From assembly GCA_046590885.1 (NCBI GenBank), contig JBKJTS010000171.1, forward strand, positions 1-11,436: a DNA stretch of 11,436 nt. The letters run 5' to 3'. Positions within the stretch are counted from its first letter, which is position 1. Every line of letters begins with the position of its first letter. The position numbers and the translations under genes are program-made. A model generated the notes under the pieces. It was not told where the DNA came from and searched no databases. It saw only the letters and a program-made list of their open reading frames with translations. This stretch comes from Ga0077554 sp046590885. Lineage in GTDB: Bacteria; Pseudomonadota; Gammaproteobacteria; Ga0077554; Ga007554. Of the stretch, positions 1 to 6,191 are shown one piece after another.

Positions 1-202
1 TTAGAAAATTGCGAGTATTGAACTTCATAGTTGCTCCAAAATGACAGACCATTTCACCAGTTTCACCCATATTAGAATAACATGCAATGGGTGAGTCAAG
101 CTTTGAAAAAAGTGGAGGTTAGCTCTGTAGCGGCGTGCCTGTCGCGAGCATAAGGGGCGTGACTACTAAGCAGATAGGGCATGTCACGACTCTCCTTAGA
201 GC
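1..202. other. Left-edge intergenic DNA, no gene recognised
   Basis: I see no convincing coding region here. Short open frames exist, but none has a well-placed ribosome binding site or a recognisable protein. A GGAGG at 114-118 is followed by in-frame stops rather than a usable start. A 6-bp inverted repeat (CGTGAC 158-163, GTCACG 183-188) is too weak to name. Positions 11-24 resemble the right end of repeat copy A and are discussed under findings. In many gammaproteobacteria a carboxy-terminal protease gene follows envC; none is present before the window edge. Confidence 0.5.
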
Positions 203-377
203 CTATTCATATATCACTGAAGGGCGCATCGCGGCATTAAAAGTGTACTCAAAATGCTCAGTTCCTGCATGTGTACTCCGCTTTTTCGGACACTTTTGCC
301 TCGCCGTGAGGCACCTGCTTTTGGTGCGCTTGGAGCCCTTCACTGCATTCTTCCCTTGATCGAGATATTGAACGGAC
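203..377. repeat. Palindromic intergenic repeat, copy A
   Basis: This is an imperfect long inverted repeat lying just past the envC stop (386). Positions 217-287 align without gaps to 4943-5013 of copy B. The first 44 bases match at 38 positions, and the 10-base block CCGCTTTTTC (278-287) is identical. The right end (about 357-377) matches the right end of copy B. Nested arms are visible: TGAAGGGC (218-225) with GCCCTTCA (335-342), AAAAGTGT (239-246) with ACACTTTT (290-297), and AAAA-T-GC (251-257) with GCTTTT (280-285). A side hairpin, GCCTC (298-302) with GAGGC (308-312), is absent from copy B. The outermost arms (about 203-216 and 361-375) pair imperfectly. It has no coding capacity. It could be a MITE-like element, a bidirectional terminator or a structured RNA; I cannot name the family. 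Confidence 0.8.
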
Positions 378-385
378 TCTCATGG

Positions 386-1762
386 CTATCGGCACCACGC
401 AGCCGGGTTGATCGGTATCCCATCACGCCGGATTTCAAAGTAAAGCCCAGGACTCATCTGACCACCACTATCACCAACGCTGGCGATCACGTCGCCAGTC
501 TCCACTAGTGTGCCGACGTTCTTGTTCACAGCTTGATTTTGGCCATACAAAGTCATATAACCATCGCCGTGGTCGAGAATCATTAACAGACCAAAGCCAC
601 GCATCCAGTCGGCAAACACGACTTTACCCCGCGACACGGCGCGTACGGCGGTGCCTTCCGGGGCAGCAATCAATACGCCTTGCCATTTGGACGTGCCTAA
701 TTTGCGAGAAGTTCCGTAATGTGCCACAAGGGTGCCCTGTGCTGGCCAGTTAAGCTGGCCCTGAAGACGGCCGAAAGCAGACTTCAGATCGGGTGCATGG
801 GGCCTTGTGGTTTCACGTGGCTCTGCGGGTTGTGCAGGCTGCCCCGGTTTGGTGGGTTTGGCTGATTTAGCGGGGGGGGTGGTGGGTTTGGCGCGCTTTT
901 GTGCATCCCGCAGGCGTTTTAATAGTTGCGCCAGCCCCCGCTCATCTTCGAGCAATTGGTGCAGGTGTTGTTCCTTGCTCTGAATTTCGCTGCTAAGAGC
1001 CGCCAGGATGGTACTACGTGTTTTACGGCTTGCTTCGAGCTGTTTCCGGGTACGTTCAGTTTCAGTTTGTGCCTGCGTGAGGCGTTGTGTTTGTGCCTGA
1101 GTGGCTTGCTCCAGCGTTTCAAGTTCGGTCAGGTTTTCGGTGATCAGGCTGATGTGCGTAACATGGGCGCGATTAAAATATTCGTAATAACTCAGATTGC
1201 GTCCCACCAGGGTCGGGTCTTGTTGATTAAATACAATTTTCAGGAAATCCAGTTGGCCCTGCCCCCCCATCATATAGCGGGCGCGCAGTTGTTGCGCAAG
1301 GGCGTTGCGATGGGTGGACAGTTGGGCTTGATGTTGCTGCTGTTGCTGCCGCAGTTGCTGTAGTGATTGAGTATGGCTCTGTAACTGTTGTTGCAGCTGT
1401 TGCAGAGACCTACTGGTTTTGCCCATATCTTTTTCAGTGGCGCTGAGCTTGGTGCGCAAACTTTTCTGGCGATCGCGTGCTGAGTCGAGTGTTGAACGCA
1501 ATTGGTTGATCTCGCCACGAATTTTTTTCAGGTCAGTGGCAGGGCGGGCTGCCTTGGCGTTTTTCTGTTTGGAGGTGTCAGCCTGAGCAGCCATAACCGC
1601 CGTGGTGGGGTAGCTGCTCAGTATGCCAATGAGCAGCCAAGCTATGGCTTTGCATGGATGGACACGTATCGCCAGGGAGGATCCCCAACGCATTCTGCGT
1701 CGGGGATCCTGGTCCATCGGGGGACGGCGGCACTGGAGGGGGGAAACAACCCAAGCTTTCAA
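386..1762 (-). CDS. envC: Murein hydrolase activator EnvC (degenerate LytM/M23 protein)
   Basis: This is a periplasmic activator of the N-acetylmuramyl-L-alanine amidases that split septal peptidoglycan at division. The order is a signal peptide (hydrophobic AIAWLLIGIL, likely cleavage near AVMA), a long Gln-rich coiled coil (about residues 75-290), a Pro/Lys/Ala-rich linker (about 290-325), then a LytM domain. The C-terminal half closely follows E. coli EnvC (ADW..G.G, LYGQNQ, LYFEIRRDG..INP..W). The M23 zinc ligands are absent: Trp/Gln stand at the first His site, LYGQNQ lacks its His, and LYFE replaces HxHFE. This points to an activator rather than a hydrolase. The longest frame starts with TTG at 1762, overlapping the gpmI TGA as TTGA. 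ATG at 1717 (residue 16) or 1693 (residue 24) are alternatives; 1693 gives a more normal signal peptide. No start has a clear Shine-Dalgarno sequence. It is probably cotranscribed with gpmI. Confidence 0.92.
   Translation of the reverse strand: MKAWVVSPLQCRRPPMDQDPRRRMRWGSSLAIRVHPCKAIAWLLIGILSSYPTTAVMAAQADTSKQKNAKAARPATDLKKIRGEINQLRSTLDSARDRQKSLRTKLSATEKDMGKTSRSLQQLQQQLQSHTQSLQQLRQQQQQHQAQLSTHRNALAQQLRARYMMGGQGQLDFLKIVFNQQDPTLVGRNLSYYEYFNRAHVTHISLITENLTELETLEQATQAQTQRLTQAQTETERTRKQLEASRKTRSTILAALSSEIQSKEQHLHQLLEDERGLAQLLKRLRDAQKRAKPTTPPAKSAKPTKPGQPAQPAEPRETTRPHAPDLKSAFGRLQGQLNWPAQGTLVAHYGTSRKLGTSKWQGVLIAAPEGTAVRAVSRGKVVFADWMRGFGLLMILDHGDGYMTLYGQNQAVNKNVGTLVETGDVIASVGDSGGQMSPGLYFEIRRDGIPINPAAWCR
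872..879. repeat. G8 homopolymer inside the envC linker
   Basis: Eight consecutive G on the plus strand (C8 in the envC mRNA) encode part of the Pro-rich linker between the coiled coil and the LytM domain. A change of tract length would frameshift envC and remove the amidase-activating domain. Whether the tract varies cannot be seen from one sequence. Confidence 0.6.
1679..1709 (-). promoter_or_regulatory. Strong hairpin at the gpmI-envC junction
   Basis: In the minus-strand transcript, arm GGATCCCCGACGCA and arm TGCGTTGGGGATCC form a 14-bp stem with one G-U pair and a 3-base loop (GAA). On the plus strand the same position would be an A-C mismatch, so the fold is better in the envC-sense RNA. 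The ATG at 1693 begins at the last loop base and runs into the stem, so the hairpin would hide that start. No U-run follows, so an intrinsic terminator is unlikely. Control of envC translation or mRNA processing is inference. Confidence 0.6.
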
Positions 1763-3315
1763 GGTTTCGTGATTAACTGCATAAGCGGTTTGCCATTCAT
1801 TTCAGCAGGTTGTGGTACACCCATTAAATAAAGCAGGGTAGGAGACACGTCAGCCAGGCTGCCACGTGCTTCGGGGATGGCCCTGCGGCCCACATATATG
1901 AACGGTACCGGATTGCAGGTATGAGCAGTATGAGCCTGGCCAGTTTCCTCGCTACGCATCTGTTCGGCATTGCCGTGGTCGGCGGTGATCAGCATTTCTC
2001 CACCCGCTTTTTTTAGCACAGGATATAGCCGACCCAAGCAGGTATCTATGGCCTCAATGGCTTTAATGGCAGGATCCATTTTGCCACTGTGACCGACCAT
2101 ATCGGGATTGGCGTAATTGCAGATAATCACATCATACTTGCGGCTTTCAATCGCTTCTATAAGACGATCCGTCAGCTCTGGCGCATTCATCTCGGGCTGC
2201 AAATCATAGGTAGCCACATTCGGCGACGGCACCAGAATCCGGTCTTCGCCGACAAACGGCGTTTCTTCGCCGCCATTAAAGAAGAAAGTCACGTGGGCGT
2301 ATTTTTCGGTTTCGGCAATGCGTAACTGGCGCATGCCGAGTTTAGCGATGTAGGCACCTAGTACGTTATCTAGATTTTCGGTCGGAAAAGCCACCGGAAT
2401 CCCGTAGTCTTTTTTGTATTCGGTTAGGCTTACAAAACTGCCTAGATGAGGCATGGTTTCGCGTTTAAAACCATCAAAGTTGGGTTGGATAAACGCTTGG
2501 GTTAACTCGCGTGCGCGATCGGAACGATAATTCATGAAAATCACCACATCACCATCAGTAATGTGTCCCGGTAGTTCGCCCGGCGCGGCCAGTACAGTGG
2601 CTTGCACGAACTCATCGTTTTCGCCCCGTGCATACGCCATTTCCAGGGCGCTCATGGCGTCAGGTGCGTGGTGCAGCGCCTTGCCCTGTGTAATCAGTTC
2701 ATAGGCGGCTTGCACGCGTGGCCATCGTTGGTCGCGGTCCATCGCAAAATAGCGGCCAATCACTGTAGCGAAGCGGCTTTGCGGATATTTTTTCAATACT
2801 TCCTGGGTAGCTGCGATCGACGCTGCGGCGCTGCGTGGCGGCGTGTCGCGGCCATCCAGAAAAGCATGTAGGTAAATGTGCTGAGCACCCCTTTCAGCAG
2901 CCAGCTGGATCATGGCATGCAGGTGGTCTTCGTGGCTGTGAACCCCGCCTGGTGAGAGCAGACCCAGAATATGTACGGCTTTGCCGGTGGCAACGGCTTT
3001 ATCCACGGCATCAGTAAGGGTTTTATTGGTGAAAAACATGCCGCTTTTAATGGCGCGCTCGATACGCGTAAGCTCTTGATAGACTACCCGGCCCGCGCCA
3101 AGATTAAGGTGTCCCACCTCAGAATTGCCCATTTGACCGGCCGGCAGACCCACCTCAGTACCTGAACCCTGGATCAAGGTATGGGGATACTTCGCCCACA
3201 GTTTATCCCAATGAGGCTTACGGGCGCTAAAAATAGCATTATAATCAGGGTCTTCGCTGTATCCCCAGCCATCGAGGATAACAAGCACCATAGGTCCGTT
3301 TTTTACCGATGCCAT
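1759..3315 (-). CDS. gpmI: 2,3-bisphosphoglycerate-independent phosphoglycerate mutase
   Basis: This cytoplasmic glycolytic and gluconeogenic enzyme interconverts 3- and 2-phosphoglycerate using two metal ions and a phosphoserine intermediate. At 518 residues it has the usual length of the family. Visible landmarks are the metal-binding LVILDGWGYS (Asp15), the catalytic serine in GQMGNSEVGH (Ser65), GGVHSHEDHL, DGRDTPP, YFAMDRD, YRSDRAREL, NPDMVGHSG and the second metal cluster ITADHGNAEQM, all in the expected order. The ATG at 3315 is the first plausible start. Upstream bases are AT-rich with only a weak Shine-Dalgarno, and an ATG at residue 9 is an alternative. It is divergent from the ArsR gene, and envC overlaps its stop, as in the E. 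coli yibO-envC pair. Nothing odd is seen in the active site. Confidence 0.97.
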   Translation of the reverse strand: MASVKNGPMVLVILDGWGYSEDPDYNAIFSARKPHWDKLWAKYPHTLIQGSGTEVGLPAGQMGNSEVGHLNLGAGRVVYQELTRIERAIKSGMFFTNKTLTDAVDKAVATGKAVHILGLLSPGGVHSHEDHLHAMIQLAAERGAQHIYLHAFLDGRDTPPRSAAASIAATQEVLKKYPQSRFATVIGRYFAMDRDQRWPRVQAAYELITQGKALHHAPDAMSALEMAYARGENDEFVQATVLAAPGELPGHITDGDVVIFMNYRSDRARELTQAFIQPNFDGFKRETMPHLGSFVSLTEYKKDYGIPVAFPTENLDNVLGAYIAKLGMRQLRIAETEKYAHVTFFFNGGEETPFVGEDRILVPSPNVATYDLQPEMNAPELTDRLIEAIESRKYDVIICNYANPDMVGHSGKMDPAIKAIEAIDTCLGRLYPVLKKAGGEMLITADHGNAEQMRSEETGQAHTAHTCNPVPFIYVGRRAIPEARGSLADVSPTLLYLMGVPQPAEMNGKPLMQLITKP

Positions 3316-3378
3316 AATGAATTATTTTACTCTGTGAATGAAGTCGACTTAACTTTTACGTTGCCTTAAATGAAAGGT

Positions 3379-3406
3379 ATTTTACGCTGCAAAAGAAGAA
3401 GTGAAA
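3379..3406 (-). promoter_or_regulatory. Possible sigma-70 promoter for gpmI-envC
   Basis: On the minus strand, TTTCAC (3401-3406) and TAAAAT (3379-3384) are separated by 16 bases and lie 64-91 bases upstream of the gpmI ATG. The match is modest and the region is AT-rich, so a chance match is quite possible. Confidence 0.3.
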
Positions 3407-3439
3407 GGGTTTTAGGATTATTTCTTTCTAAAATCGCGT

Positions 3440-3455
3440 AACATTGTATAATGTT
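3440..3455. promoter_or_regulatory. Palindrome over a TATAAT box, candidate ArsR operator/promoter
   Basis: AACATT-GTAT-AATGTT is a perfect 6-bp-arm inverted repeat with a 4-base centre. It contains a consensus -10 hexamer TATAAT (3447-3452) reading towards the downstream ArsR-family gene. The -35 region (about 3424-3430, CTTTCT or TTTCTA) is poor. ArsR-family repressors commonly bind short AT-rich inverted repeats over their own promoter, so autoregulation is a reasonable inference. From here the leader to the regulator is about 75 bases. The site could also influence the divergent gpmI promoter. Confidence 0.5.
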
Positions 3456-3532
3456 TTGATCATAAACACAGTAGTGTAGACCGGAAGGTTTGTGGAAATG
3501 GGATCCAGGCAGCATGTTTAGGTTACAGGGGG

Positions 3533-3907
3533 GTGTTGACCGAACAAGCTATGGAGAAGGCCAATAACGAAAATCAGCTTGTTCTACACGAGCAAGATAT
3601 TGATCAGGCATCACGTTCACTCAAGGCGATCTCGCATCCGCTACGCCTGAAGATCCTGTGTACACTGGGTGACCGGGAAATTAGCGTGCAAGATCTGGTA
3701 GATGCAGTAGGTACCTCACAAAGCAATATTTCACAGCATTTGGCCATCATGCGTGACAAAGGCATACTCATGACACGCAAAGAGGCCAATCGGGTGTTTT
3801 ATCGTGTGGGGGATGTACGTACCTTGCGGTTGATCAGCATGATGCGCGAAGTTTTTTGCGCCCAACCCAAAGCCCCTTCTGCGCCTAAAAAACCAACCCG
3901 TTCATGA
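3533..3907 (+). CDS. ArsR/SmtB-family regulator with BigR/SqrR-like cysteine pair
   Basis: This is a small winged-helix DNA-binding repressor (124 residues from the GTG at 3533). The core SLKAISHPLRLKILCTLG, the recognition helix region TSQSNISQHLAIMRDKGIL and the wing RKEANRVFYRVGD (residues about 29-94) are typical of ArsR. Cys43 lies in the helix of KILCTLG and Cys109 in the C-terminal helix MREVFC. No CxC metal box (ELCVCDL type) is present. The 66-residue spacing equals that of the sensor cysteines in BigR (Cys42/Cys108) and SqrR (Cys41/Cys107), which form disulfide or polysulfide links under sulfide stress. The tail is Pro/Lys-rich. The start is unsure: GTG 3533, TTG 3536 and ATG 3551 are in frame, and an AGGGGGG (3527-3533) is poorly spaced for all of them. 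The ATG at 3551 would move the cysteines to 37 and 103 without changing their spacing. A rhodanese gene follows after 68 bases, which supports a sulfur-related role by inference. Confidence 0.88.
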   Translation: MLTEQAMEKANNENQLVLHEQDIDQASRSLKAISHPLRLKILCTLGDREISVQDLVDAVGTSQSNISQHLAIMRDKGILMTRKEANRVFYRVGDVRTLRLISMMREVFCAQPKAPSAPKKPTRS

Positions 3908-3975
3908 GCTTGGCCTGAATCTGGGAGGCGACGTTGTAATCTTGTTACTATTTTATTTTATAAATTGTAGGCCGC

Positions 3976-4398
3976 ATGGAAAAATTCTTTACGTTTATTT
4001 TAAATCACTGGATATTATCTTTTGCGTTTGTATTTCTTATCATCTTATTGCTGATGGAAACATTCAAGCGTCGCTTCCTGGGTTTTCAGGAAGTGGAACC
4101 GTCAGAGGCAGTGCGTCGTATGAATCATGAAGATGCCGTCGTGCTGGATGTGCGTGAAGACCAGGAATATGCTGAAGGGCATATTGTTAATGCGCTGCAC
4201 ATTCCTGTAGGCGTGCTGGAAAAACGCCTTGAAGAACTGGAAGCGCATAAGGACAAACCCCTTATTGTCTATTGCCGCAGCGGTGACCGTGCCACCCGCG
4301 CCAGCGTCACGTTGCGCAAGCAGGGCTTTAACAACGTATTCAAACTTAATGGGGGAATTTTGGCGTGGAAAGCCGCCAGTCTTCCTGTACACAAGTAA
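3976..4398 (+). CDS. yibN: Membrane-anchored rhodanese-domain protein (YibN-like)
   Basis: This is a 140-residue single-domain rhodanese tethered to the inner membrane. Residues about 12-27 (WILSFAFVFLIILLLM) form one transmembrane segment followed by basic FKRRF, which suggests a cytoplasmic domain. The rhodanese fold shows VVLDVREDQEYAEGHI (about 55-70), the active-site loop YCRSGDRATRAS with Cys100, and the closing NGGILAWK. Such domains carry a persulfide on the catalytic cysteine and transfer sulfane sulfur; the physiological acceptor is unknown here. E. coli yibN also lies just before grxC-secB-gpsA, and the E. coli protein has been linked to the YidC insertase, so a membrane-biogenesis role is possible. 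Only a weak GTAGG precedes the ATG. secB begins 27 bases downstream, so cotranscription is likely. Confidence 0.93.
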   Translation: MEKFFTFILNHWILSFAFVFLIILLLMETFKRRFLGFQEVEPSEAVRRMNHEDAVVLDVREDQEYAEGHIVNALHIPVGVLEKRLEELEAHKDKPLIVYCRSGDRATRASVTLRKQGFNNVFKLNGGILAWKAASLPVHK

Positions 4399-4425
4399 CT
4401 ATTAATTTACTAAGGAATCTTTATC

Positions 4426-4905
4426 ATGTCTGACACCGCTGGCAATCCACAGACCGCTACAGGCGGCCGTTTTGTTATCCAGAAAATTTACGTAAAAGAT
4501 GTGTCATTTGAAACGCCGCATTCTCCCCAGATATTCATGGAAAAGTGGGAGCCGGAAGTCAGCCTGCAGATCAATAATAGCGCTACCGTATTAAGCGAGG
4601 GCGTGCATGAAGTTACGTTAGCCGTAACCGTTACTGCCAAATTGACAGACAAAGTTGCGTATTTAATTGAAGTGCAGCAAGCGGGCATTTTTAATGCAAC
4701 CGGTTTTGGTGCAAACGATATGGGTGCAATTCTGGGTAGCTATTGCCCGAACATTTTGTTTCCCTTTGTCCGCGAAGTCATTTCTGATGTCGTGACGAAA
4801 GGTGGTTTTCCGCAATTATTGTTGGCCCCAGTTAATTTTGATGCGCTGTATGCACAACATGTGCAGCAACAGCAGCAGCCATTGCCACAGCAGGTTGCAC
4901 ACTAA
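4426..4905 (+). CDS. secB: Protein-export chaperone SecB
   Basis: This is a cytoplasmic tetrameric chaperone that keeps preproteins unfolded and hands them to SecA. At 159 residues it has the normal length. Family landmarks are QKIYVKDVSFETPHSPQIF (residues about 19-37), the beta-strand region with VTLAVTVTAK, IEVQQAGIF, the GSYCPNILFPFVRE helix and GGFPQLLLAPVNFDALY. The C-terminus is Gln-rich (QQQQQPLPQQ), a variable tail in this family. An AAGGA about 9 bases upstream supports the ATG. SecB is largely restricted to Proteobacteria, which helps place the organism. The glutaredoxin gene grxC that usually sits between yibN and secB is missing. Repeat copy B starts 22 bases after the stop and may end the transcript. 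Confidence 0.97.
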   Translation: MSDTAGNPQTATGGRFVIQKIYVKDVSFETPHSPQIFMEKWEPEVSLQINNSATVLSEGVHEVTLAVTVTAKLTDKVAYLIEVQQAGIFNATGFGANDMGAILGSYCPNILFPFVREVISDVVTKGGFPQLLLAPVNFDALYAQHVQQQQQPLPQQVAH

Positions 4906-4927
4906 AAGCCTGGTCATGGAAAGACTG

Positions 4928-5060
4928 CTGTTTATAATCTCGCTGAAAGGCGCATTGCGGCGTTAAAAGTGACTTCAAAATGCTCATACACTATATATAT
5001 ACCCCGCTTTTTCAGTCCCCTTTGTTTTGTGCTGCCTTCCGTGATCGAGATTATAAACAG
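4928..5060. repeat. Palindromic intergenic repeat, copy B, with 15-bp perfect terminal inverted repeats
   Basis: The ends CTGTTTATAATCTCG (4928-4942) and CGAGATTATAAACAG (5046-5060) are exact reverse complements. Further arms lie inside: AAGGC-GCA (4947-4954) with TGC-T-GCCTT (5030-5038, one bulge); AAAAGTGACT (about 4965-4974) with AGTCCCCTTT (about 5014-5023), 8 of 10 pairs; and AAAATGC with GCTTTT. Positions 4943-5013 align ungapped with 217-287 of copy A. The middle (4987-5003) is a diverged AT-rich loop (ATATATATA). The element fills most of the secB-gpsA gap and has no coding potential. The TTTTT in 5008-5012 is inside the palindrome rather than after it, so this is not a textbook terminator. 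A MITE-like remnant or a processed RNA structure are alternatives. Confidence 0.85.
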
Positions 5061-5080
5061 GTTCTAACTGATATGACGCG

Positions 5081-6172
5081 GTGACCGTGCCCATGAGTGG
5101 TCTGGATTCGCCAACGATGGTGCGGCCTATGGTAGTGATGGGCGCAGGTGCATGGGGCACGGCGTTGGCGATTTTGTTGGCGCGCAATGGGCAGCCCGTC
5201 TGGTTGTGGGCACGTGATCCCCAACAGATAAGCGAGTTATCTGCCGCGCGCTGTAACTCCCGCTGTCTACCCCATATTCCCTTTCCTCCTGCATTGCAGC
5301 TCACCAGTGATTTATCGCTTGCCTTGGCCACCACACCAGCCGCTTCCGGCATCCTGCCTCTGGCGGCACTTGTGCATCCCTGCACGGCGGATGTGCTGGT
5401 AGCGGTGTCCAGTGCGGGGTTTCGTACCGTTCTCGAATCGGTTGCGGTTGCGTGGCAGCACCCTACTCCTCTGCGCTTAGCCTGGGCGACTAAAGGTTTA
5501 GAGTCAGGCAGTGGTCAATTATTGCATCAGGTGGTCGCGGATGTGCTTGGTGATACATTGCCCACCGCTGTTATTTCCGGGCCCACGTTTGCTTGTGAGG
5601 TTGCAGCGGATTTGCCTACAGCGGTGACCATTGCTTCGGCCAATGCCGAATTTGCAGCGAATCTTGCCCAGCGCCTGCATAATAATAATTTTCGCGCCTA
5701 CACTGGTACGGATGTAGTGGGTGTTGAGGTGGGAGGGGCAGTAAAAAATGTGTTGGCTATCGCCGCCGGAATTGCCGATGGTTTGGGTTTTGGTGCCAAC
5801 ACTCGTGCGGCGTTGGTCACACGCGGTCTGGCCGAAATGATGCGTTTAGGGGTTGCCATGGGCGGTCGCCGTGAAACCCTGATGGGTTTGGCGGGTCTGG
5901 GCGATCTGGTGCTGACCTGCACCGACAATCAATCTCGCAATCGCCGTCTTGGTCTGGCGCTAGCGCAAGGCAAGACTCTTACTGAAGCCCTGGTGACCAT
6001 TGGTCAAGCGGTGGAGGGCGTGCAGACCGCTGTGGAAGTAGTGCATCTTGCCCAAAAGCTGGGTATTGATATGCCGATCACCGCACAAGTGTATGAAGTA
6101 CTGCATGGGGGTCGCGCGCCGCGCGATGCAGTAAACGCCCTGTTAAATCGCAGCCAGAAGGCCGAGCTATGA
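5081..6172 (+). CDS. gpsA: NAD(P)-dependent glycerol-3-phosphate dehydrogenase
   Basis: This enzyme reduces dihydroxyacetone phosphate to sn-glycerol-3-phosphate, the backbone for phospholipid synthesis, in the cytoplasm. The Rossmann motif GAGAWGTALA starts at residue 21. ATKGLE, SGPTFACEVA, the catalytic-lysine segment VGGAVKNVLAIAAG (Lys222) and the C-terminal helical domain (FGANTRAALVTRGLAEM, GLAGLGDLVLTCT, SRNRRLG) follow in order. The frame from GTG 5081 gives 363 residues, longer than the usual 330-340. The ATG at 5117 (residue 13, MVRPMVVMGAG) gives a more typical N-terminus, and the ATG at 5093 is also possible. None has a clear Shine-Dalgarno. It sits after secB as in E. coli, but separated by repeat copy B and not followed by cysE. 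murU begins 19 bases after its stop, so the two are probably cotranscribed. Confidence 0.95.
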   Translation: MTVPMSGLDSPTMVRPMVVMGAGAWGTALAILLARNGQPVWLWARDPQQISELSAARCNSRCLPHIPFPPALQLTSDLSLALATTPAASGILPLAALVHPCTADVLVAVSSAGFRTVLESVAVAWQHPTPLRLAWATKGLESGSGQLLHQVVADVLGDTLPTAVISGPTFACEVAADLPTAVTIASANAEFAANLAQRLHNNNFRAYTGTDVVGVEVGGAVKNVLAIAAGIADGLGFGANTRAALVTRGLAEMMRLGVAMGGRRETLMGLAGLGDLVLTCTDNQSRNRRLGLALAQGKTLTEALVTIGQAVEGVQTAVEVVHLAQKLGIDMPITAQVYEVLHGGRAPRDAVNALLNRSQKAEL

Positions 6173-6191
6173 ACGTTCGGAGGACTGAGCT

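Noticed and set aside
135..508. Two overlapping open frames (74 and 84 codons) on the plus strand
   Set aside because: They run through palindromic repeat copy A and into the end of envC on the other strand, have no suitably spaced ribosome binding site, and encode nothing recognisable.
926..1363. 145-codon plus-strand open frame opposite envC
   Set aside because: It is the complement of the coiled-coil coding region, whose clear family match explains the DNA.
386..1762. EnvC as an active zinc M23 endopeptidase
   Set aside because: The His/Asp/His metal ligands are replaced, and the degenerate sites match those of the known amidase activator.
3514..3567. 17-codon upstream open frame overlapping the start of the ArsR gene
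   Set aside because: The ATG has only a weak upstream purine stretch and the peptide has no attenuator-like features; one sequence cannot distinguish it from chance.
3934..3962. Promoter-like TTGTAA/TTTATA before the rhodanese gene
   Set aside because: Its start point would fall about seven bases before the ATG, leaving no room for a ribosome binding site. The stretch is simply AT-rich.
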